Of a stretch of DNA of 40,149 bases, positions 34,046 to 40,149 are shown one piece after another (within the stretch, counting starts at the first letter, position 1; the number at the start of each line of letters is the position of its first letter). Made by a program: the position numbers and the translations under genes. Location of the stretch: NCBI GenBank assembly GCA_024228395.1, contig JAAETM010000468.1, positions 1 to 40,149 of the forward strand. The letters run 5' to 3'. Source of the DNA: a bacterium. Lineage in GTDB: Bacteria > Planctomycetota > UBA1135 > GCA-002686595. Under the pieces are notes generated by a model. The model saw only the letters and a list, made by a program, of their open reading frames with translations, was not told the origin of the DNA and searched no databases.

Positions 34046-36331
34046 CTATTGGAAGTCAATGCGAAGGGCCGAGCTCGTGTTGGAGGTGCTCTGACCCATC
34101 ACCATGTCCCGGTGCCAGAGTTGGAAGCTCCAACCACTGCTAGGCGCCACCACATGACCTTCGGGTAGGTTGCCCAGGTCCAAACGGCGACTCACCTGCC
34201 CAGCAGGATTCGATAGTTCGATCTGGTCATTCCAGCGCAACAGTGGAGAACCCAGGCACAGGTTACCCATGCTGCCTCCGAAGAAGGGCACGTAGCCGGC
34301 TTCGGGGGAGATCAGGAAGTAACCAAACACGGAGGGGGGTAGGCCTTCCACGGCCAACAGCACATCATTGTCGGCCACCGATTCGGAGCCGAAGGCGAAG
34401 CAATCCGCAAATTGCCCCACCGAGTTGGCATTGCCGAAGCAATAGGTCCAACCCAATTCGCCCGCGCAGCCCGGTCCACAGTAGTCGCGATCGAAAGTGA
34501 AGGCGCCCATGTCCACCGGCGACCCATCCGGATCGGGCGCATGTCCCGGATCACCGGCATCGATCACGTGCGAGCCCGGTTGCAGGTGGAAATCATGGAC
34601 CCCCCAAAACTGGGGATCCACATCCAAGTTGCCCAAGCCGGGATAACCGCCCGAGACCATGGAATAGGTCACCGTGGCCGGTCCAGCAAAGGGTGCGCCG
34701 ACCGAGCCCTCCAGGATCGAGTTGGAGAAGGACCATCCGCTCGCCACCTGGCCCGGGCCCACCGAACTACTGTCCACAAGTGTACAGCGGTCCGCCTGGC
34801 CGAAGCCGAATACGGCTCCACCACTGGCGGAACTGCTCTCGGTGGCCTGGTTGCCATAAAAAACGGAACCGTTCACCTGGACCATGCCCGTGGAGAAGAT
34901 GGCTCCACCCTGTGAATCGACTCCGGCCACAGTGTCGTTTAGGATGAACGAACTGTAGCGCACCACCGAGCCACCTGCCAAATGCAAGGCTCCCCCATAG
35001 GCGTTGTCCATGAAGGCGTTCTGCTGGGGGTAAAAGGACTTGGCCCGGTTTCCCTCGAATTCACAGTTGTCGATTTCGATGGCAACCGTGCTCCAGATCG
35101 CCCCGCCCCTGGCCATGAAGCCATCCAAGTAGATCCCGCGGACGGCCATGTTGTTTTCGAACACGCTGTCCTGGATGACCGCCGGCGTATCGTGGACGGC
35201 GATGGCACCGCCAGCTCCGGCGGTGTTTCCAAGGAAGGTAGAATCCAGGACGGTCAAGGTGCCCGACCCGTGGGTTTTGAGCGCTCCACCGTCGTAGTCT
35301 TCCACATCTCCCCTATTGCCCACGAAGAGGCAATCATCGTAGGTGGCCACACAGTTGCTCGAGGCGACCGCCCCCCCTTGGTCCGCGATGCCACTGCTGA
35401 AAGTGACCCTCCGGCAGGTCAAATCCCCGCCAGTGGCATAGATCAATCCGCCCTGCTCATCGGGCACATAAGTGGACCTCAGTAGGCTGTCTTCCACCAG
35501 GGTTGAGCACCCATCCAGCATGAAGAAACGCAAGCCGTTGGGAAATCCGTTGGGCACGTACGAACCCTGGGCATCCACATGACGCAACTCCAACTGGGCA
35601 CCATCGCCATAAATGGAGGTTCCGAAGAAGATGGGCGTACACTGATTGTTGAAATTCCGAACGAAACTGGTTCCGGTGATCAGCGCGCTACCACCTTCCA
35701 GATGGATCGCCCCCCAGTTGTCCTCGAAGTGGCAATTTTCGATGGTGAAATCGGAATACACGCCCTTCAGGGCGCCCATGCACGAGCTCTGATTGTCGAT
35801 CCACTTGCAGTTCATGAAGGTGGGCGCTCCGCCGATGAAATCAACCGCAGCGTCGGACCCCAATCCACTGTTCGATTCGAAAATGCAGTTCTCGAAGGTG
35901 GGCGAAGAATCCACCCCTCCCACCACGATCTGGGTGGTTCCAAAACTCCCCACGAAGTTCCTGAAGGTCAATCCACGGACCACCATGGCCGGGGTTTGGA
36001 AGCTATGGAAGATAAGGAAGGGGCCCGGGCTGTCGGCACCACCGGTTGGACCCGAAATCCAGGTCACCTGAGGTCCACCCACGGCTTCGATCACCAGGTC
36101 CCAACCCAATGGATCGATCATTTCGTCCACGTAATCGCCGGGTGCAATCAGGATGGTATCCCCGGAGAGAACGGCCGCCTGGTTCACGGCGTAGTCGATC
36201 CGCGTAAATGGATCCGCCTGGGTTCCGGTCCCGGGAGCGGTACCCGTGGCATCCACATGCCAGGTACTTTGAGCCAGGGCGGACCCGATCAGGGCGAGGA
36301 CGGGCAGGAGTTGCATAGGGCGTTGCTTCAT
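34046..36331 (-). CDS. Secreted right-handed beta-helix protein with shared C-terminal domain
   Basis: A 761-residue exported protein. Signal peptide: RPMQLLPVLALIGSALA. Residues about 20-600 form a right-handed parallel beta-helix: WHVDATGTAPGTGTQADPFTRIDYAV is the DUF1565-like opening, and then coils recur in the form PTFENCIFESN, PTFMNCKWIDN, FTIENCHFEDN, ATYDDCLFVGN, LTVLDSTFLGN, AVIQDSVFENN. The helix closes with VIDAGDPGHAPDPDGSPVDMGAF. From about 617 a cysteine-bearing domain YCFGNANSVGQFADCFAFGS... to WSFQLWHRDM matches the end of the matrixin at 12892. Such helix proteins bind or cleave polysaccharide, but no lyase residues are identifiable. ATG at 36331 opens the signal peptide; a longer frame to 36646 is not supported. 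Confidence 0.88.
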   Translation of the reverse strand: MKQRPMQLLPVLALIGSALAQSTWHVDATGTAPGTGTQADPFTRIDYAVNQAAVLSGDTILIAPGDYVDEMIDPLGWDLVIEAVGGPQVTWISGPTGGADSPGPFLIFHSFQTPAMVVRGLTFRNFVGSFGTTQIVVGGVDSSPTFENCIFESNSGLGSDAAVDFIGGAPTFMNCKWIDNQSSCMGALKGVYSDFTIENCHFEDNWGAIHLEGGSALITGTSFVRNFNNQCTPIFFGTSIYGDGAQLELRHVDAQGSYVPNGFPNGLRFFMLDGCSTLVEDSLLRSTYVPDEQGGLIYATGGDLTCRRVTFSSGIADQGGAVASSNCVATYDDCLFVGNRGDVEDYDGGALKTHGSGTLTVLDSTFLGNTAGAGGAIAVHDTPAVIQDSVFENNMAVRGIYLDGFMARGGAIWSTVAIEIDNCEFEGNRAKSFYPQQNAFMDNAYGGALHLAGGSVVRYSSFILNDTVAGVDSQGGAIFSTGMVQVNGSVFYGNQATESSSASGGAVFGFGQADRCTLVDSSSVGPGQVASGWSFSNSILEGSVGAPFAGPATVTYSMVSGGYPGLGNLDVDPQFWGVHDFHLQPGSHVIDAGDPGHAPDPDGSPVDMGAFTFDRDYCGPGCAGELGWTYCFGNANSVGQFADCFAFGSESVADNDVLLAVEGLPPSVFGYFLISPEAGYVPFFGGSMGNLCLGSPLLRWNDQIELSNPAGQVSRRLDLGNLPEGHVVAPSSGWSFQLWHRDMVMGQSTSNTSSALRIDFQ

Positions 36332-36701
36332 GGCTGGTAGCGATTGAAATGTCGTTACGTTCCTTGCGACTTTGCGGGGGGAACAGGTCCCGGAAGGACC
36401 GGCAGGCAGCTTGAGGGCGAACCCAGAAGAGTGATGACCGAAGCGCCCTTCCACATCCATTGTACGCTTCATTCCCAAGCGCGTCGGCGCGCTCAGCCAG
36501 ACGTTGCTGGCGGTCATCGGGCGCTCTAAGAAGGGGCACATCAATCGACTTGCCAATGTCCAAGGATCGGGATGCACAGGGGGCACCAGCGCGGGGTCAG
36601 CGGAAAACGGGCTGAATCGAAGTGGCCCCCCATCGCCCACAATCAACCCTTGCTAGCCCCAGCTCACTGTTCCTCCCCGCCCCGAAACTACCTGATTTGA
36701 A
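36332..36701. other. Divergent region between beta-helix gene and the MITE copy 2
   Basis: No gene supported in these 370 bases; an in-frame upstream extension of the beta-helix gene crosses it but has no signal-peptide or domain features. No good promoter was found by eye. Confidence 0.35.
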
Positions 36702-36710
36702 ATTCCTAAC
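36702..36710. repeat. Left target-site duplication of element copy 2
   Basis: ATTCCTAAC directly precedes the left inverted end at 36711 and recurs exactly at 36898-36906 directly after the right inverted end. A 9-base direct repeat at the borders is the mark of transposition. Confidence 0.8.
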
Positions 36711-36897
36711 GTAACTGCCTAGGTTCCGTGTGGATAGATCTGGTCAGTCCCCCCAAAAGCGCTGATCAAAGCGCCACAGACTCACCTTTCAAGATTCTGG
36801 CTCTCGGAGGCTCTGCAGGTCCCGCAGCCCTTGCTCCTGGCCCCATGGGGCTTTCCATGCTTGCCCCAGAACATCAACACGGAACCCAGGCAGTTGC
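36711..36897 (+). mobile_element. Dispersed inverted-repeat element, copy 2 (MITE-like, 187 bp)
   Basis: It begins GTAACTGCCTAGGTTCCGTG and ends CACGGAACCCAGGCAGTTGC. Ends pair over 19 positions (36713-36731 with 36877-36895) with one mismatch. Its left 23 bases differ from copy 1 at one position, and its right 22 bases are identical to copy 1. CCCCCCAAAAG (about 36749-36759), AAGATTCTG and CTCTCGGAGGCT lie inside at matching places. It is bracketed by the 9-base repeat ATTCCTAAC. No protein is encoded; an open frame runs through it only because of the downstream gene's upstream extension. It is oriented as copy 1 and lies 82 bases before the start of the large secreted protein gene. Confidence 0.85.
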
Positions 36898-36906
36898 ATT
36901 CCTAAC
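36898..36906. repeat. Right target-site duplication of element copy 2
   Basis: ATTCCTAAC, identical to 36702-36710, abuts the right end of the element. Confidence 0.8.
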
Positions 36907-36979
36907 CACCCGTCCCTGCCGTGCTAGCATCGGTCTTCTACACTTGACGCCCCTTCCCAATGAATTCCGCTCCCCCCGC

Positions 36980-39733
36980 ATGCAAGGCATAGTCTTCCTC
37001 CGCATCTTAGTGTGCTTCAGTTTCCTGCTTCCCCTTGCATCAACCGCCTTACCCTATCAGCGGGCTCAAGAGCGGAGCTCCCCTACCCCTCTCAAACCGG
37101 ACCCCAACCAGAGCATCAGGGGAAAGGTAACGTTCGATCGCAAGCTTCCCAAAGATGCGGCACCGGAGATTGTGATTGAAGGCTCGGGAATCGTATCTGC
37201 AGAGGGCAGGGAGCGCGCCAAAACATTTGGTTACGAATACCGCGAATATGCGCGCGCCAGGATCAACAAGGATGGCTCCTTTGTGGTGCCACGTGCACTT
37301 GAGTCGGACCGTTTGCTCTTGTGGGTTACGGGAGACTATTTCCGGGGAGGCGCATTCGATTTCGAGGTGGGTAGTGCCGAGGACCCAGGTGAAACTCCAT
37401 TGCAGTTGCAGTGCAAGGTGCTTGCGCACGTCACTTTTGAGCTCCACTTCCCCCCGGATGCGACGACAACAGACAAGCAGAACCTGATCGGCCGCCCTGT
37501 CTTCTTGATAGGAGAAACAAATAATGAGGAGCAGGGCTCCGGGCCCTGGGCGGAGCCGCAGTTGTACCGATTGCAGCTGGACGAAAACTTCCAGATCACC
37601 ATCCCCCATACCGGCGATGACAAGGTTCATTGCATCCCTGGTCCATGGCCCTGGTCAGACCGTTTTGAGGAACAGAAGTTCGACTTGCACGATTCCGCAT
37701 TCGCGCCCTTCACACCAGCAAACAGGGTCGAACTCGACATACTCCCTGGCGAACGAGTGCACTTTCCAATTGAACTGGAGTGGTCTCCCAAATTGCTGGG
37801 CCGGGTAGTAGGCCCAAACGGAGAACCCGTTGAGGGGGCCCGGATCACAGCGCACAATATTATTTACCCGACAAGTCACGACGTGGACTTGTTCACTTAT
37901 TCGTGCGCGACCAAACACGATGGCAGCTTTGTCCTGCATGGCTTGCCCGCTAGGGATATTATTCTAGAGGCTCGCTCCCCCTATAGGCAGCCCACCAGGC
38001 TGGGTCCAGCGAAGCTGTTCGCAGCGCGGGCAACGGGCCACGCGGTCACCCTGGTCATGTCACACCAGCCGACCTTGCACGGACAGGTGGTGTGGCCGGA
38101 AGGGACCACACCCAGGCCCATGGAGATTGAGGTGCGATTCAAAGAGAGCGGTCGATATGACACGACAAAAATCACTATCGATCCGGGGGAGGATGGGCGC
38201 TTTGCCTTTCCCACCACCTTTGGAACGAAGTACACCTTGAATGCTGTCGTTCACTTGGAAGAAGAAACGGATTCATCTCCGGTCGGTCCATTGGTCGCCA
38301 AAGCGACATGCCGGGCGGGCAGCTCTTCCCCCAAGAACCCCATCCAGCTTCCCTTGGTGAGGGCGGCCTCGGTGCGAGTCAGGGTCATGGAAGAGGGGGA
38401 CGATTCTCAAATGAAGTGTGCTGTCGGCTTTGTCGAAGCACATCATCCTCCCCGCCCGGATTACCAAACCGAGTGGACTGGGTACCGGTCGGCCAAGTCG
38501 GCCGGGGGGTCCTACTGGTGGCAACTCAATCCGGGGGACTACACGTTCCAAGCCTCCCTGCAGGTTGGCAGGGGTCTGAAACGCACCGTCACAAAACAAG
38601 CCCAACTGATGGGTGGGCAGAACGAAGTCACCTTGATTCTACCTGCCCTAAAGCAGGTCTCAGGTCGCGTTGTCGATCAGTCTAGAGCTGGCATCCCCGA
38701 TGCCCTCGTCACGATCACCGACAGGAACAAGCGCCGCCCCGTGCAGGGGACTCCAAAAGTCGTCACCGACACAAGCGGACGATTTGTGGCCGAAAATTTA
38801 CCTCCTGGAGAGTACTTGGCAACAGTGGAAGCGGCCGACAGGTTGACGATCGTGGACTGGCCCTTCGAGGTGAGTCCCCATGGCCCGCCAGCCGATTGGG
38901 AGATCTCAACCAAGGGTGGCGCCTACATCGATGCGACCGTGCTGGACCGCTTTGGCGATCCCGCGCAGGACGCCCATCTATCGGTAACGAACGAAAAGGG
39001 ACAGCCCCTCGGAAGCTACGCCCGGGAACAATCCTCCCCCCTTGGCAGGGTAAGAATTGGCCCGGTCCCCCCCGGCCCAGTTCATGTTTCCATGCAAATA
39101 GAACAGGACAAGGGGTCCTACCGGATCTCCCAATCCCTTGCGGCCACTCTGCACGGGACGCCGGCCATCACAATAGACGCCAGCGAAGCTCCGAGCGCGA
39201 TTGTGGCTGGCATTCTCTCCTCTGGCGGCAAGTCCCTGGCGGGTTACAACCTCAGGCTAAGGGAAGGCGATTCCTCTGGGCTCCTATCGTCATCCACCAA
39301 AACGGACGCAGCGGGCCATTTCGAAATGCGCCTCCACAAGCTTGGACAATATCACCTTTCGGTTCACGGCCCAGGTCCCTGGCAAGTGCACCATCATCAA
39401 CCGTTTGCGATTCACGCCAATCCTGCCCCCCTCCAACTCTCGCTACCCACCGGTGCCATTCAGGGATGGGTGGAGAACGCCTCCCAATCCGGCACGCTAG
39501 GAGTCTTCGCTATCAAGGATGGGGATGGCGCAATGACCCCGCATCCAGTTTCTGAGGCCGAACCTAATGACGACTCCAGCTTCCTATTGCAGCACTTACC
39601 GGATGGTCGCTATTCCTTGGTACTGCGACGTCGGAGAGCACCCCGCGACACCAAGCCTGCAAGCAATTCGATTTCGGTGGTTGTCAGGGACGGCAAGATG
39701 ACCGAAGGGGTGGTTTTGGTTCCTGTCGACTGA
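36980..39733 (+). CDS. Large secreted protein with carboxypeptidase-regulatory-like (CarboxypepD_reg) repeats
   Basis: A 917-residue exported protein. Signal peptide: QGIVFLRILVCFSFLLPLASTA. The rest is beta-rich with repeated Ig-like/transthyretin-like modules: LLGRVVGPNGEPVEGARITAHN near 272, HGQVVWPEGTTPRPMEIEVRF, VSGRVVDQSRAGIPDALVTITD near 560 followed by TSGRFVAENLPPGEYLATVEA, and a late IVAGILSSGGKSLAGYNLRL. These strand pairs with GEY/GRY turns are typical CarboxypepD_reg modules. There is no enzyme motif, membrane anchor or FQLWHR-type C-terminal domain. It is probably a surface or matrix protein. ATG at 36980 opens the signal peptide; the frame extends to 36728 through the mobile element, which is not part of the gene. 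A hairpin follows its stop. Confidence 0.78.
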   Translation: MQGIVFLRILVCFSFLLPLASTALPYQRAQERSSPTPLKPDPNQSIRGKVTFDRKLPKDAAPEIVIEGSGIVSAEGRERAKTFGYEYREYARARINKDGSFVVPRALESDRLLLWVTGDYFRGGAFDFEVGSAEDPGETPLQLQCKVLAHVTFELHFPPDATTTDKQNLIGRPVFLIGETNNEEQGSGPWAEPQLYRLQLDENFQITIPHTGDDKVHCIPGPWPWSDRFEEQKFDLHDSAFAPFTPANRVELDILPGERVHFPIELEWSPKLLGRVVGPNGEPVEGARITAHNIIYPTSHDVDLFTYSCATKHDGSFVLHGLPARDIILEARSPYRQPTRLGPAKLFAARATGHAVTLVMSHQPTLHGQVVWPEGTTPRPMEIEVRFKESGRYDTTKITIDPGEDGRFAFPTTFGTKYTLNAVVHLEEETDSSPVGPLVAKATCRAGSSSPKNPIQLPLVRAASVRVRVMEEGDDSQMKCAVGFVEAHHPPRPDYQTEWTGYRSAKSAGGSYWWQLNPGDYTFQASLQVGRGLKRTVTKQAQLMGGQNEVTLILPALKQVSGRVVDQSRAGIPDALVTITDRNKRRPVQGTPKVVTDTSGRFVAENLPPGEYLATVEAADRLTIVDWPFEVSPHGPPADWEISTKGGAYIDATVLDRFGDPAQDAHLSVTNEKGQPLGSYAREQSSPLGRVRIGPVPPGPVHVSMQIEQDKGSYRISQSLAATLHGTPAITIDASEAPSAIVAGILSSGGKSLAGYNLRLREGDSSGLLSSSTKTDAAGHFEMRLHKLGQYHLSVHGPGPWQVHHHQPFAIHANPAPLQLSLPTGAIQGWVENASQSGTLGVFAIKDGDGAMTPHPVSEAEPNDDSSFLLQHLPDGRYSLVLRRRRAPRDTKPASNSISVVVRDGKMTEGVVLVPVD

Positions 39734-39783
39734 TACCGCGAGATACCGTGTCATCTGTGGAAGGAGATAGATAACGCGGTATC
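39732..39783 (+). terminator. Inverted repeat at the end of the large secreted protein gene
   Basis: GATACCGCG (39732-39740) pairs with CGCGGTATC (39775-39783) over a 34-base loop. GATACCG also recurs as a direct repeat at 39742-39748 and could pair with the same right arm. It starts inside the stop codon region. The loop is long and there is no T tail, so it is a weak terminator or a binding site. Confidence 0.35.
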
Positions 39784-40073
39784 GATCCGACCCTTGCCGC
39801 CTACTGGTCCTGGAAGTGGACAATACCGAATGTCGAACCCGGTTTCGTTTCGTCCGCCTCCCCGCCCAGCAAACAACACCGGCCCAGCCAATTGTGAATC
39901 GAACTGGTGGGGCGTGCGCTATCGCGCACTCCGGGGAATGGTTGTTTCGAGCAAGTCCTTTCTGCGGTGTTGTGTTAGAATCGGATTCATGCGCGTGCTT
40001 GGTATTTAAGGTTCTCCCCGGAATATAGTGGCTCGCGGTTGTCGCAATCAGGAATCTAGTCAATGATCGGGGT
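39784..40073. other. Region before the ISL3-type transposase, with a possible IS left end
   Basis: No gene supported. A 6-bp hairpin GTGCGC-TATC-GCGCAC lies at 39914-39929. The stretch GGTTCTCCCCGGAATATAGT (40010-40029) resembles ISL3-family terminal repeats in form and lies 64 bases before the transposase start, so the IS left border may be there. The right end is outside the window, so this cannot be confirmed. Confidence 0.35.
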
Positions 40074-40149
40074 ATGCTTGATCTCCCTGAACATTATGCG
40101 CAACTCCTTGGCCTCGATGATTCCTGGAGGGTTGGAAGCGTTGATCTCT
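40074..40149 (+). CDS. ISL3-family-like transposase, N-terminal fragment at window edge
   Basis: The first 25 codons read MLDLPEHYAQLLGLDDSWRV then GSVDL, the opening seen in ISL3-type transposases (a short hydrophilic start, LLGL, a Trp, and a V-x-V-x-L strand). The rest, with the zinc finger and DDE domain, is outside the window. The match is short, so the family is probable only. It lies downstream of, and in the same direction as, the large secreted protein. Confidence 0.6.
   Translation, partial: MLDLPEHYAQLLGLDDSWRVGSVDL

Noticed and set aside
36728..36979. N-terminal extension of the large secreted protein through the mobile element
   Set aside because: The element is a transposed sequence with a target duplication, and the signal peptide begins at 36980.
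39596..40063. 155-codon minus-strand open frame at the right end
   Set aside because: It runs antisense into the large secreted protein gene and has no protein-like features.

Overview
The window looks like chromosomal DNA of a Planctomycetota-type bacterium. This is inference from gene content: a family of large secreted proteins (matrixin protease, beta-helix protein, SGNH and carboxypeptidase-regulatory-like proteins), two of which share one C-terminal domain ending in FQLWHRE/FQLWHRD; a TMTC-like membrane glycosyltransferase with TPRs; and many proteins with signal peptides and TPR or HEAT repeats. No rRNA, tRNA or CRISPR array is visible. Genes sit on both strands in short operons.

Layout. 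1-255: 3' end of a DUF523/TudS-like gene. 305-9516: an envelope and glycan region with a SAM methyltransferase, a Wzx/MATE-type flippase whose stop overlaps the start of an SGNH-hydrolase-like gene (ATGA), a convergent LPG-synthase-TM/UPF0104-type membrane protein, a HEAT plus von Willebrand A protein, a family 2 glycosyltransferase, and mutY. 9562-17196: a membrane protein with a decayed spermidine-synthase-like domain and TPRs, then a small secreted protein followed by a matrixin protease (strong ribosome site, perfect 15-bp terminator), then the TMTC-like glycosyltransferase. 17229-24457: housekeeping genes pyrK, an ABC-F ATPase, argS, an SRPBCC protein, nfo, and a winged-helix regulator overlapping a membrane-protein gene. 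25183-33922: a chemoreceptor with two tandem NIT sensor domains, an M14 carboxypeptidase, a 126-residue orphan, a secreted SGNH hydrolase, and a B12-binding/radical SAM gene broken by one in-frame amber codon. 34046-39733: a secreted beta-helix protein and a large secreted Ig-like/carboxypeptidase-regulatory protein. The right edge carries the first 25 codons of an ISL3-type transposase.

The most notable non-genic structure is a pair of dispersed elements of 189 and 187 bp (24609-24797 and 36711-36897). They share near-identical inverted ends (GTAACTGCC...GGCAGTTGC) and a central CCCCCCAAAAG motif. The second copy is bracketed by an exact 9-bp direct repeat, ATTCCTAAC, so it looks like a transposed non-autonomous (MITE-like) element. 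A second striking structure is a 30-bp inverted repeat with a 4-nt loop at 30635-30698, which contains the stop codon of the orphan gene and lies between convergent genes.

Functionally the window mixes cell-envelope polysaccharide handling, secreted matrix or degradative proteins, DNA repair (mutY, nfo) and translation (argS, ABC-F). I found no complete new defence or biosynthetic system; the novelty candidates are the mobile element family, the shared secretion-associated C-terminal domain, the decayed enzyme fusion and the duplicated sensor.
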